From the NCBI GenBank assembly GCA_964558485.1, contig CAZLED010000003.1, positions 21,578 to 85,577 of the forward strand: 64,000 bases of DNA. The letters run 5' to 3'. Made by a program: the position numbers and the translations under genes. The notes below the pieces were generated by a model. The model saw only the letters and a list, made by a program, of their open reading frames with translations, was not told where the DNA came from and searched no databases. Shown here one piece after another: positions 34,234 through 43,097 of the stretch (the first letter of the stretch is position 1; each line of letters opens with the position of its first letter). This stretch comes from UMGS1696 sp964558485 (GTDB lineage Bacteria; Bacillota; Clostridia; Oscillospirales; CAG-272).

Positions 34234-34440
34234 TTACCGATTCACTTTGGGATTGTCGGTTCGTTCCAGCAGGTAGTCTATAGACACATCGAAGTAGTCC
34301 GCAAACCGGATCAGGGTGGCATAATCCGCTTCCCGTGCTTCGGTCTCGTACCGGGAAATGCTGTTTTGGTTCATCCCCAGATCCATCGCCAGCTTCAGCT
34401 GGGAGATCTTCCGCTTTTGTCGTAATTCTTTCAGGCGCAT
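34234..34440 (-). CDS. XRE family helix-turn-helix repressor
   Basis: 68-residue single-domain regulator. LKLAMDLGMNQNSISRYETEARE (about residues 15-37) is the recognition helix pair and DYFDVSIDYLLERTDNP the usual closing helix. It is divergent from the 34556 gene, and an inverted repeat TTATACCA-AAA-TGGTATAA sits on that gene's -10 region, so it very likely represses the neighbour and perhaps itself. Confidence 0.88.
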   Translation of the reverse strand: MRLKELRQKRKISQLKLAMDLGMNQNSISRYETEAREADYATLIRFADYFDVSIDYLLERTDNPKVNR

Positions 34441-34470
34441 ATTTTTCTCTCGATTTTTTTGAATTTGGTC

Positions 34471-34522
34471 TTGACAAAATTATACCAAAATGGTATAATA
34501 GATTTATCCCGAATTGGTATAA
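34471..34522 (+). promoter_or_regulatory. Consensus promoter overlapped by a palindromic operator
   Basis: TTGACA (34471-34476), 17-bp spacer, TATAAT (34494-34499). The palindrome TTATACCA/TGGTATAA (34480-34487 and 34491-34498) covers spacer and -10 box, and a further half-site TTGGTATAA lies at 34514-34522. This is the layout expected for a repressor site of the divergent XRE gene. Confidence 0.75.
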
Positions 34523-34555
34523 GCGAGGGAAATATGCGTGAACTTTGGAGGAAAT

Positions 34556-35341
34556 ATGGTGAACAGGGAAGAACTAATGGAGAGACTGGATTTCTGCGAA
34601 ACTGCAATTCGCAAAATGATGACTTTTGGCAATACCATAAGCCAATGTAATGCGGAAGTGGAGGAACAACAATATTTGATTACGCTCTGCAGTAATGAGA
34701 AAGTATGGAAAGAAATTGTCACAACGATTGTTAAAACAATAATTGCTGGCATTGTAGGGCTGATAGGCAGTGGATTCGTTGTTCAAATATTAGCATATAT
34801 ATTCCATATTCCGGGTTCGACACAAGATGGGATTATGCTGATTATTAGCGGTGTAGCGAGTTTGATCGCTTTGTTAAGAGGTATAGGCGATATCAACGAT
34901 GCAAAGGATGCACCGCAAAGGATTGCACGGCTTGAAGAGGAACTGGCTGAGAAAAAACAGAAATTGGATTCTGTAAAAAAAGAGTTGGCAGAGTATAGGG
35001 GTTCTGCGGAATGGAGCAAAGCGGTGAGTTATATTCCGAAAGACTATTTCTATCTTTCTGCCATCGAAAAGCTTTTGTCGTTTGTGAAAAATGGACGTGC
35101 CGATACCATGAAAGAAGCGTTGGACTTATACGAAGAGTATCTGCATCGGGAGAAAATGGAATATGAAGCTAAGAGAGCAGCGGATAATGCGGAAGTGACA
35201 GCTATCGCTACACAAGAAGCTACGGAATATTCTAAGATCATAGCAGAGAAAGCGCAGAGTATAGAATACTTAACGCAAATGAATGCATACAGAACTACTG
35301 AAATACAGAACAATATTGATATAGATATTACAATAGAGTGA
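34556..35341 (+). CDS. Membrane protein with cytosolic coiled coils, unknown function
   Basis: Not recognised. An N-terminal helical part (1-50) is followed by two membrane segments (about 58-80 and 92-110), then a long charged coiled coil (about 117-155, APQRIARLEEELAEKKQKLDSVKKEL) and a second helical region to the end (AKRAADNAEVTAIATQEATEYSKIIAEKAQ). GGAGG lies four bases before ATG 34556, or seven before GTG 34559. AT-rich compared with flanking genes. Under probable control of the XRE repressor, so it may be a conditionally expressed membrane or stress protein. Confidence 0.7.
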   Translation: MVNREELMERLDFCETAIRKMMTFGNTISQCNAEVEEQQYLITLCSNEKVWKEIVTTIVKTIIAGIVGLIGSGFVVQILAYIFHIPGSTQDGIMLIISGVASLIALLRGIGDINDAKDAPQRIARLEEELAEKKQKLDSVKKELAEYRGSAEWSKAVSYIPKDYFYLSAIEKLLSFVKNGRADTMKEALDLYEEYLHREKMEYEAKRAADNAEVTAIATQEATEYSKIIAEKAQSIEYLTQMNAYRTTEIQNNIDIDITIE

Positions 35342-35372
35342 TTATACCCATCACAAAAGGAGGAACATTCTT

Positions 35373-36098
35373 ATGAAACCGACATCCATTTCCAAAACCG
35401 TCGCAGCTGCCCTTGTGCTGACCACCGTTGCTACAGTCAGTGCATATGCGGGAGCTAACCGTAAGGAGATCAAGGCATACCTGGACTACGATGTGAAGCT
35501 CCAGTACAACGTGGAAGAAAAGACCATGCTGGACGCAAACGGCTCCCGTGTGTATCCGATCTTCTACAACGGTGAGATCTATCTGCCCGTGAGCCAGTTT
35601 GAAAACCTCATGGATGTGCCTGCCAAATACGATACGGCAAAAAATACCGTTCGGCTGGGCATCACCGGCGATGCAGTGGACTTTATCGATACCTACAAGC
35701 CGGTGTATATTTCCAATGGTGGGACAGCCAATCAGCATGTGATGTCCAGCAAAGGAAAGACGTTGGAGATCGGCAGCCAGAAGTATACCCACTATATCCA
35801 ATTCTATCCGGGAAAGGCAAAGTATAACGAAACCTACCATACGTATCTCTCCTATGATATAGGCAAGAAATACACCACATTGCAATTTGACATCCACTCC
35901 AAAGCCAACCGAGACGATTCTATCAGCGTTCTTGGTGATGATGATAAGCTGCTCTGCAAGATCGACATGAAGCAGGGAGATATTTTGCAAACAGTCAAGA
36001 TCGACGTAACCGGCGTTTCCCAGATCAAGTTTGTTTCTACAGCTGATACGGTTTCCAACGCACACTATGTCTACATCGTAAATGGCATCCTACAGTAA
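35373..36098 (+). CDS. Secreted protein with copper amine oxidase N-like (stalk) and NPCBM-like parts
   Basis: Signal peptide 1-25 (TTVATVSAYA). Residues 35-110 contain IKAYLDYDVKLQYNVEEK and VYPIFYNGEIYLPVSQFENLMDVPAKYDTAKNTVRLG, the pattern of the copper amine oxidase N-terminal-like domain widespread in Firmicutes surface proteins. Residues 140-240 read like an NPCBM-type sandwich (YLSYDIGKKYTTLQFDI, VKIDVTGVSQIKFVSTAD). AAAGGAGGA precedes the ATG. Probably secreted or loosely wall-bound. It ends in a 17-bp stem terminator. Confidence 0.72.
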   Translation: MKPTSISKTVAAALVLTTVATVSAYAGANRKEIKAYLDYDVKLQYNVEEKTMLDANGSRVYPIFYNGEIYLPVSQFENLMDVPAKYDTAKNTVRLGITGDAVDFIDTYKPVYISNGGTANQHVMSSKGKTLEIGSQKYTHYIQFYPGKAKYNETYHTYLSYDIGKKYTTLQFDIHSKANRDDSISVLGDDDKLLCKIDMKQGDILQTVKIDVTGVSQIKFVSTADTVSNAHYVYIVNGILQ

Positions 36099-36153
36099 AA
36101 ACAGGTCTGTATATCATGCAAGCTTTCACTTGGTGATATACAGACCTGTTCCT
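36097..36153 (+). terminator. Strong hairpin terminator
   Basis: AACAGGTCTGTATATCA (36100-36116) is perfectly complementary to TGATATACAGACCTGTT (36134-36150). Confidence 0.75.
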
Positions 36154-36239
36154 TGATATCCAGATCGTCCCAGGCCAGCATACTATGGTGTGTGCAGTGT
36201 GCTTTTTGAACGGAGAAACAAAAAATTTATAAAAACCAC

Positions 36240-36268
36240 TTGTACCCAGCCGGGTTTTGTGCTATACT
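36240..36268 (+). promoter_or_regulatory. Promoter of the Rpn gene
   Basis: TTGTAC (36240-36245), 17-bp spacer ending in TGC, TATACT (36263-36268). Confidence 0.6.
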
Positions 36269-36311
36269 GAATATAGAAAAAGGAACCCCGGAAAGGAGAA
36301 TGCGGCGGCAT

Positions 36312-37477
36312 ATGGAAAGGACAGACTATGACCCGCTGTTGTGGGAACAGGACGACGGACAGCCATCGGTCTTTGCCCAACACCTGGAGCGGACACCGGA
36401 GGATATCATCTGTGACGAATCGTTCAAGAACCTATTGTCTACACGCTACTTTCTGGCGTGGATCCTGAAGGGCTGCGTGTGGGAATTCAAAGCGGTCAGT
36501 GTGTCGGACATTGCGGAGATCTACATCGAAGGCGACCCACAGGTATCGAATACGCCTGTGCATCCCGGTCAAAAGGGGGAACGCATCCACGGACTGGATA
36601 CCGCAGACAAAAGCCGGGATGAACGCACCACGCTGTACGACATCCTGTTCTATGCCACACTGCCGGGCTCTACGGAAAAGATCTGTTTATCAATATCGAG
36701 GCACAGAACCGCTACAATCCAGGGTATCCGCTGACCAAACGAGGGATATATTATTGCAGTCGACTTCTGTCTGCCCAGTTTGGACGAGATTTTGCCGATG
36801 GACAGTACGACAAGCTGAAAAAGGTGTATTCCATTTGGATCTGCACCAATGCACCGGACAGCCGAAAAAACACCGTCACGCTGTATGAGCTGGCTGAGCG
36901 GCAGCTGCTGGGGCAAGCGGAGGAGAAGCGGGAAAACTATGATCTGTTGTCGTTGGTGATGATCTGCTTCAACAACAAGCGACCGGAGGTTTTCGGCGAG
37001 ACCACGATGACGGGAGACGATCCCACGGATATGCTGCGCCTGCTGCGTATGCTGTTGTCCGCTGATCTATCCCCATTGCAGAAGCATCAAATGATCATGG
37101 ACGATTATCATATTCCCATGACACAACAAATACGTGAGGAGGTATACCGTATGTGCAACGTAAGCCAAGGGATAAGAGAACAAGGGATTGAACAAGGGAT
37201 CCAGCAGGGGCTTAAGCAGGGCATCCAGCAAGGTATCAAGCAAGGCATCCAACAAGGTGTTGAAAAGGGGATTCAGCAAGGCATCAAGCAAGGTGTTGAA
37301 CAAGGGCTCCAACAAGGCATGGAGCAGGGGAGAAATTTGGAAAAGGCAGAGATGGTGCTGACCATGCTGAAGAAGAAGTATCCGGTGCAAATGATCCTGG
37401 ACTGCACAGGGTATCCTATAGAGAAGATCCAAGCCATGGCGGAGGAGCATCATATTCCCGTTGTATACGAAGCATAG
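36312..37477 (+). pseudogene. Frameshifted Rpn (recombination-promoting nuclease) family gene
   Basis: PD-(D/E)XK nuclease of the Rpn/YhgA-like transposase group. The first frame runs to the stretch TTLYDILFYATLPGSTEK near 36677; the family continuation DLFINIEAQNRYNPGYPLTKRGIYY is in the next frame, so one base is missing or extra at an A4 run (36674-36677). The rest stays open to 37477 and ends in about fifteen QGIxxGI repeats (37170-37330) and a helical tail, as usual for Rpn proteins. Inactivated, read by slippage, or a sequencing error. Start may be ATG 36300 or 36312; AAGGAG is at 36293. Confidence 0.75.
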
Positions 37478-37480
37478 CAC

Positions 37481-37527
37481 AAAAGCAGCCTACCCCCGAT
37501 GTGGTATCGAGGATAGACTGCTTTTTT
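37481..37527. terminator. Bidirectional terminator
   Basis: AAAAGCAGCCTA pairs with TAGACTGCTTTT; ends the Rpn gene and the minus-strand protease gene. Confidence 0.6.
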
Positions 37528-37551
37528 CGTTACATGGTGATTCGGTTGCTG

Positions 37552-40494
37552 TTATTCTACCGTGCGGATCTCCAGGAACATATCCCGGTTGGCTTCGATC
37601 TTTTCGGCACTGCCTACCGCACACAGGTATTCCTGGGGCAGGATGCTGTCGATCACGTCGCCGACCTTGCGGAAATCTTCGGCCGTGATGTCCAGCGTGG
37701 CCTTCCGGTGTGCCAGAATGTTTTCATAGGTGCGACCGGTCATGTAGCACTGGAAGGAACGGTCGATCTTTCCGGCAGGAGAATAGGGGCGCTCCGTGGA
37801 CGAGAAGGTGCCGATCACGTACCGGTTCAGCTCCTCTTCCGGCAGGTCGGTGGTGTGCAGATACGTGCCGGTCTCCTTGTATACCCCATCGGTCTCAGCC
37901 AGACGAGGGTCACGGTAGGAGTAGAAGTACACGGACGCATCGTCAAAGCCACAGCCGCAGCCATAGGCACCGCCGGATACCCGGATCTTCTGGTACAGAT
38001 ACTCGTAACTTGCAGCCGTACGAGCCACCAGCATGGTACCACTGTACTTCTGTCCGGCTGCAGCCAGGTCGCCGCAACGTGCCAGATAGGTCACCTGGGA
38101 AGAAATGGCAAGACCTTCGTTCTTCTTCACGGGTACCAGCGCTTCGCCGTCCCCAACGGAGGTGTGCTCCAGACCGGCAAAGGAGGCGCAGAAGGTGGGC
38201 AGACCGGCTTCCATAGCGGCATAGCCTGCTTCGTCTGCACCGATGCTCACCAGCAGCTTGGCCGGGTCGAACAGATACTTCGCCAGCTTGGTGAGCTTTT
38301 CAGCAGCGTCTGCACCCTTTTCGTCAAAGTTCTTCAGCAGATCCTGCAGGAACCAATAGTAGTCCATACCGCCGGTCATTTCGCTGAACAGGGCAGAGGG
38401 CAGGTAGTAGGACTGGGCACGGGCGATCGATACGCTGTGACCGTTGTTCTGGATCTGCCGCTGCTTGCCGGAAATGGTCTCGGCGATGATCTCACGCAGC
38501 CGCTTCAGGTCGCCAAAGTGGGTGGTACGCAGGATCTCCGATGCGGTATCCAAAGCGTACCCCACCTTGTCTGCCAGCACCCGGAAATATACGGTGAACA
38601 GTGCATTATATTCCTTGCTTTCCCACTTGCGGTATACCGGCAGACCAAAGCTCAGGGAACCGGTGTACATCTTCATTTCTACCACAAGATCACCGAAGGC
38701 ATGGCCGTCCGTGTCCATCTTGCCCAGCGCTTCGGTCAGAAGACCCAGGTAGGGCAGATATTCCTTCGGCAGAGACGGTACCGGGAAGCACAGTCTGCCA
38801 TAGGTGATGCCGCTGGTATCCACTTCATGGACCACAGCCGGTACGCCGCCGACCGTCCGCTCCGTGTTGTACAACGGCAGCGTTTCGTAGGGAATGTCGT
38901 GTCTGTCCAGCACGGGGATGCAGTGCAGCTCTTCGTAGGTGGGTTCGTGGCTCTGGTATTCCCGGAGCGCATTGGTTTCAGCGATGATGGCATCCACCTG
39001 TTCCGGTGTCAGAGAAGCCTTGTAAGCTGCCAGCTTTTCGGCAAGAGCAGCGGTGGTCTCCTCGTTCATGCCCGGCTTGGGGGACAGATGCAGCCACAGA
39101 CCATGGGTGCTGTCCAGCAGATAGGTCTTGATCAGGTTTTCGAAGTAGCCGGTGCCCACCTTTTCCCGCAGTGCCACATAGACGTCCAGCACATGGAGAT
39201 TGTCGAAGATCTTGTCTTCGTCGTAGAGCCAGCTCTGCAGCATACTGATGGCGTAGTGCAGACCCTTGGGGCTTCCACCGTAGTCGGCTTCCCGGAACCG
39301 GAATTCGCTGCGGTTCAGAGCGGCCAGCAGTGCCTTTTCGGAGATGCCGTCCTGTACCAGCTTGGTCAGGCTGTCCCGGATCACCTGCTGGAACTTGGGA
39401 TAATCCTCTGCCTTGCAGTCCTTGGCAGCGATGATGAACATCCCCTCGATCATGTGGGTCTCGATACCGCCGTACACGTCAGAGCCAATGCCGGCGTCCA
39501 GCAGGGCCTGCTTGATGGGAGCACCGGGTGCATCCAGCAGCACTTCGCCCAAAAAGTCCCATGCGGTGTTGGCCATTACGTCGCCACTGCCACCACAAGC
39601 GGCTGCATAGGCAAAGTAGGACTTGCCTGCCGGATCCTCATCCTTGCCGATGGGATAGCATTCGGTGATCTCCTTCACGCAGCCAAAGGGCTTCTGGGGT
39701 TCGATCTCGGTCTTGGGATCGATGGCAGTGAAGGCAGAAAGATAGTGTTCGTCCATCCATGCCAGCCGTTCTTCGATGTCCATATTGCCGCACAGGAAGA
39801 TGTAGCTGTTGGAAGGATGGTAGTAGCGTCTGTGGAAGTTCAGGTAATCCTCGTAGGTCAGAGAGGGGATCACAGCCGGGTCGCCGCCGGAGTTCACGCC
39901 ATAGGTGGTTTCCGGGAACATCTGCTGCTGCAGGGTCTCAAACAGCACGGAGTCGGGAGAGGACATAGCACCCTTCATTTCGCTGTACACAACGCCGTTG
40001 ATCTTCAGCTCGTCGTCGGCGTTTTCCAGCTCGTAGTGCCAGCCTTCCTGCTGGAAGATCTGCTTGTACTTGTAGATGTTGGGATAGAACACGGCATCCA
40101 TGTACACGTGCATCAGGTTTTCGAAGTCTGTGTCGTTGCAGGAAGCCACGGGATACAGGGTCTTGTCCGGGTAGGTCATGGCGTTCAGGAAGGTGTTCAG
40201 GGAACCCTTCACCAGCTGCATAAAGGGGTCACGGGCCGGGTAATTCTTAGAGCCGCACAGGACGGTGTGTTCGATGATGTGGGGCACACCGGTGGAGTCG
40301 GTAGGTGTGGTACGGAAAGCGGCGCAGAAGGTCTTGTTTTCGTCGTCGCTGGACAGCACACAGATCCGGGCGCCGGATTTGTCATGCCGGAAGATCAGGC
40401 CCAGGGAGCGTACGTCACTGAGGTATTCTTCTTTGAGCAGCGTATACCCGGGCGTTGCACCCAGTTCAGCTGCCGTGGTAATGGATTTAGACAT
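37552..40494 (-). CDS. M16C zinc protease (presequence protease/insulinase family)
   Basis: Large metalloprotease of the PreP type that degrades peptides in an enclosed chamber. The inverted zinc site HIIEH is near residue 72 with the distal Glu expected about 75-80 residues later, in the region MKGAMSSPDSVLFETLQQQMFPETTYG. Four M16 repeats fill the 980 residues. No signal peptide, so likely cytosolic peptide turnover. Start 40494 follows GAAAGGA by about eight bases; the frame extends 16 codons further without a ribosome site. Monocistronic. Confidence 0.9.
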   Translation of the reverse strand: MSKSITTAAELGATPGYTLLKEEYLSDVRSLGLIFRHDKSGARICVLSSDDENKTFCAAFRTTPTDSTGVPHIIEHTVLCGSKNYPARDPFMQLVKGSLNTFLNAMTYPDKTLYPVASCNDTDFENLMHVYMDAVFYPNIYKYKQIFQQEGWHYELENADDELKINGVVYSEMKGAMSSPDSVLFETLQQQMFPETTYGVNSGGDPAVIPSLTYEDYLNFHRRYYHPSNSYIFLCGNMDIEERLAWMDEHYLSAFTAIDPKTEIEPQKPFGCVKEITECYPIGKDEDPAGKSYFAYAAACGGSGDVMANTAWDFLGEVLLDAPGAPIKQALLDAGIGSDVYGGIETHMIEGMFIIAAKDCKAEDYPKFQQVIRDSLTKLVQDGISEKALLAALNRSEFRFREADYGGSPKGLHYAISMLQSWLYDEDKIFDNLHVLDVYVALREKVGTGYFENLIKTYLLDSTHGLWLHLSPKPGMNEETTAALAEKLAAYKASLTPEQVDAIIAETNALREYQSHEPTYEELHCIPVLDRHDIPYETLPLYNTERTVGGVPAVVHEVDTSGITYGRLCFPVPSLPKEYLPYLGLLTEALGKMDTDGHAFGDLVVEMKMYTGSLSFGLPVYRKWESKEYNALFTVYFRVLADKVGYALDTASEILRTTHFGDLKRLREIIAETISGKQRQIQNNGHSVSIARAQSYYLPSALFSEMTGGMDYYWFLQDLLKNFDEKGADAAEKLTKLAKYLFDPAKLLVSIGADEAGYAAMEAGLPTFCASFAGLEHTSVGDGEALVPVKKNEGLAISSQVTYLARCGDLAAAGQKYSGTMLVARTAASYEYLYQKIRVSGGAYGCGCGFDDASVYFYSYRDPRLAETDGVYKETGTYLHTTDLPEEELNRYVIGTFSSTERPYSPAGKIDRSFQCYMTGRTYENILAHRKATLDITAEDFRKVGDVIDSILPQEYLCAVGSAEKIEANRDMFLEIRTVE

Positions 40495-40613
40495 ATCATT
40501 TTTCCTTTCGGTCTGTATTTTTTTATGATCTCTAACTTGCACATATGGGGGTAAGGGTGTCCAACATTCGCTTCCAGCGAAGTTGCTCCCTTTTACCGGA
40601 CCCGCATTGGTTT

Positions 40614-41014
40614 CAACTGGCGTTGGGCGTATACCTATGGAGCGACTCCATTTGCCACGTTTTGGGTTTGTATTGGCGTACGGCGTGTTTCAATGCTGAA
40701 TGCCAAATTATTTGACGTGCAATGTTGTGCGTTGGCACAAATAACACACATCGAAAATAATATCGATAATGGGATATCTAATTTGACGGATACCTATAAC
40801 GTACGGCATATCACATTCGACGGCGGGATGACCTACCCTTGGTATTCACATCGCTCTTAGCTTACGACATCCCGCCGTCGAACAAATTGGTATTCTCTAT
40901 GGGTATCCACCAAACCGAATATCCCGCCGCCAAGCGTGTTTCGATGCACGGTATGGGTATTAAATACCCAGCATTCCACCGGAAGTGTGTAGTCCCAAGC
41001 CCAAACGCAGTTTG
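40614..41014. repeat. Dispersed mosaic repeat, copy B
   Basis: Starts with CAACTGGCGTTGGGC (40614-40628) and ends with GCCCAAACGCAGTTTG (40999-41014). Inside, TTCGACGGCGGGATG (40816-40830) and CATCCCGCCGTCGAA (40868-40882) form a perfect 15-bp inverted repeat, and ATGCCAAATTATTTGAC (near 40701) is shared with copy C. It fills most of the 702-bp gene-free stretch 40495-41196. Confidence 0.8.
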
Positions 41015-41130
41015 AAACCAATGGGGTTCCGCAGAAAGGGGATCGATCCCCTTGCCCCTCTTACCCCTTCATTATACCACATTTTTGCGCCATATGCAAG
41101 AGGGATATCGTGCATATTCACAACTGCCTC

Positions 41131-41159
41131 TTGACATTGTGGTGCCGGTGTGCTATACT
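41131..41159 (+). promoter_or_regulatory. Promoter of the serine hydrolase gene
   Basis: TTGACA (41131-41136), 17-bp spacer ending in TGC, TATACT (41154-41159). Confidence 0.7.
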
Positions 41160-41196
41160 TTGGGTGAAATTCTGTAAATGAAGGTTGGTGAAGTTT

Positions 41197-42342
41197 ATGC
41201 AGCTCTCTACATTAGATAAACGCCTGGACGCTATGGCGGAAGAAGATATCCGGGATGGCCTTGTGGCTTGTGCCGGTATGCAGGTCGTGGTGGATGGCAA
41301 AACGATATACAAGGCAAACCATGGCTATGCCGATGCCGACAGCTCGGTACCGCTGGCCGACACGCACCTGTTCCGTATGGCATCGATGACCAAGCCTGTG
41401 ACTGCCGTGTGCGTCATGCAGCTGGTCGAAGGTGGCAAGCTGTCCCTGGACGACCCGGTGGAACGATACCTGCCCCTGTTCCAGTACCGGCAGGTGGCAG
41501 AGGTGTCCGGCGAGGGCAAGCTGACCGGTACCCATCCGGCACCCAGACCCTTCACGATCCGGGACCTGCTGACCCATTCGTCCGGCCTTGGTTCCGGTGC
41601 GTACTTCGGACAGTTCTGCAAAAATCCGGGCTTTGCAGATGGGGACACGCTGGCAAGCAAGATCGGCGACTGGGCAGACTCCCTTCTGGAATTCGATCCC
41701 GGCACCCGGTTCTCCTACAGTGGTCTGGTTGGCTTTGATGTGCTGGCCCATCTGGTGGAGCTGGCAGCGGATATGTCCTACGAGGATTATGCCAAGGCCA
41801 ATTTGTTTAGCCCACTGGGCATGACCGACACCTGCTTCACACCCACAGCCGACCAGTGGACCAGACTGGTGCAAATGCACGAGACCGTGGAAAAAGGCGT
41901 GATCCGACCGGTGGATATGCAGGGACAGATCTTTGGCGGTTGTCCCACCACGTACCACTCCGGCGGCGCAGGACTGGTGTCCTCTTTGACCGACTACACA
42001 CGCTTTGCCCGGATGCTCCTGGGCGAAGGCACACTGGACGGCGTACAGATCCTGCAGCCGGATACCGTGGGATCGATGCATATCCGGCAGCTTCCACCGC
42101 TTGTGCCCGGCACAGACGCCACCTATTCCTGGGGACTGGCCATGCGTTTGGCTCTGTGCGACAACGGCTCCCAAGCACCGCTGCCCAAGGGTGCCTATGG
42201 TTGGTCTGGCGCCTATGGGACCCACTTCTGGTGCGATCCGGCCGGAGGGCTCTGTGCGGTGTATGTGTCCAACATGACTACAGCCGGCGGCTCCGGTGCC
42301 TTGACAGCACGGCATTTTGAGAACGTCGTATATGGGGAATGA
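41197..42342 (+). CDS. Serine hydrolase of the beta-lactamase/PBP4 family
   Basis: Class C beta-lactamase-like fold. SMTK near residue 67 is the SxxK nucleophile motif (FRMASMTKPVTAVCVMQLVEGGKLSLDDPV), YSG near 173 is the YxN-type motif (FSYSGLVGFDVLAHLVE), and the C-terminal GAYGWSGAYGTHFWCDP replaces the KTG strand. No signal peptide, so probably a cytosolic esterase, amidase or peptidase, not an antibiotic-resistance enzyme. Start 41197 fits GGTG six bases upstream; GTG 41185 is an alternative. 381 residues. Confidence 0.88.
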   Translation: MQLSTLDKRLDAMAEEDIRDGLVACAGMQVVVDGKTIYKANHGYADADSSVPLADTHLFRMASMTKPVTAVCVMQLVEGGKLSLDDPVERYLPLFQYRQVAEVSGEGKLTGTHPAPRPFTIRDLLTHSSGLGSGAYFGQFCKNPGFADGDTLASKIGDWADSLLEFDPGTRFSYSGLVGFDVLAHLVELAADMSYEDYAKANLFSPLGMTDTCFTPTADQWTRLVQMHETVEKGVIRPVDMQGQIFGGCPTTYHSGGAGLVSSLTDYTRFARMLLGEGTLDGVQILQPDTVGSMHIRQLPPLVPGTDATYSWGLAMRLALCDNGSQAPLPKGAYGWSGAYGTHFWCDPAGGLCAVYVSNMTTAGGSGALTARHFENVVYGE

Positions 42343-42387
42343 CAGTTTCTAAATTTCCTTTTTTTGTAAAAAAGTTTTCACAACTTC

Positions 42388-42416
42388 TTGACAATTCTGA
42401 AAAAGCATGATATACT
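42388..42416 (+). promoter_or_regulatory. Promoter of nrdR
   Basis: TTGACA (42388-42393), 17-bp spacer ending in TGA, TATACT (42411-42416). Confidence 0.7.
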
Positions 42417-42559
42417 ATAGACAAAGCTGAAAAAGGACGCATTTGTGGCAAAAACACCAGAAATCGCCGCTTCCACACCACAAGGAACCTGTGTACGGTG
42501 GTGCGAACGATGGACGGTGCAGCGCCCGGTGCGAAACGTGACAAAAGGGGAAAGCGTAT

Positions 42560-43009
42560 ATGAAATGTCCTTCCTGTGGATTTCGGGAGAGCAAGGTCAT
42601 CGACTCTCGTCCGGTGGAGGAAAACAACAGCATCCGCCGACGGAGAGAATGCCTGAACTGCCATGCCCGGTTTACGACCTATGAAGTGGTCGATGTGTAT
42701 CAGCCGGTGGTGCTGAAGAAGGATGGCACCAAGGAGCTGTTCGACAAAAATAAGCTGCTGACGGGACTGCTGAAGGCTTGTCAGAAGCGGCCGGTCAATG
42801 CCGAAGCGGTGGCAGACGAGATCGAATCCTCGCTGTACAATACCATGCGCCGGGAAGTGACATCCCAGCGGATCGGCGAATTGGCGATGGAAAAGCTCAA
42901 GGTACTGGATGCGGTGGCGTATGTGCGCTTTGCTTCGGTACACCGGGAATTCAAGGACATCGATACCTTTATGAAGGAGATCACCGATCTACAAAACAGT
43001 GAAAAATAA
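42560..43009 (+). CDS. nrdR: Transcriptional repressor NrdR
   Basis: ATP/dATP-sensing repressor of ribonucleotide reductase genes. Zinc ribbon with paired cysteines: MKCPSCGF at the start and CLNCHARF at residue 31, then the ATP-cone (VVLKKDGTKELFDKNKLLTGLLKAC, about 49-73). 149 residues, the standard size. GGGGAAAG precedes the start. A leader of about 140 bases separates it from its promoter. The downstream CapA-like gene follows after a hairpin. Confidence 0.95.
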   Translation: MKCPSCGFRESKVIDSRPVEENNSIRRRRECLNCHARFTTYEVVDVYQPVVLKKDGTKELFDKNKLLTGLLKACQKRPVNAEAVADEIESSLYNTMRREVTSQRIGELAMEKLKVLDAVAYVRFASVHREFKDIDTFMKEITDLQNSEK

Positions 43010-43040
43010 TCGATTGCAAAAAATAAAAAATGACGGTGAT

Positions 43041-43078
43041 AGGTACCCCCAATGCTGGATCCATGGTGTTGGGGGTAC
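43041..43078 (+). other. Perfect 10-bp hairpin between nrdR and the CapA-like gene
   Basis: GTACCCCCAA and TTGGGGGTAC are perfect complements around an 18-base loop. No T-run follows, so it is more likely an mRNA-stability or attenuation structure than a simple terminator. Confidence 0.5.
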
Positions 43079-43097
43079 ACAGCACTGTCACCGATTG

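Noticed and set aside
37501..40554. Plus-strand frame of over 1000 codons opposite the M16C protease
   Set aside because: The minus strand encodes clear protease motifs including HIIEH; the opposite frame is Val/Gln/His-rich shadow sequence produced by high GC codon bias.
42999..43097. GTG start at 42999 for the second CapA-like lipoprotein
   Set aside because: It would place 33 mostly polar residues and a stable hairpin before the signal peptide, and no ribosome site fits it; GTG 43098 gives a normal lipoprotein signal, though it also lacks a clear site.
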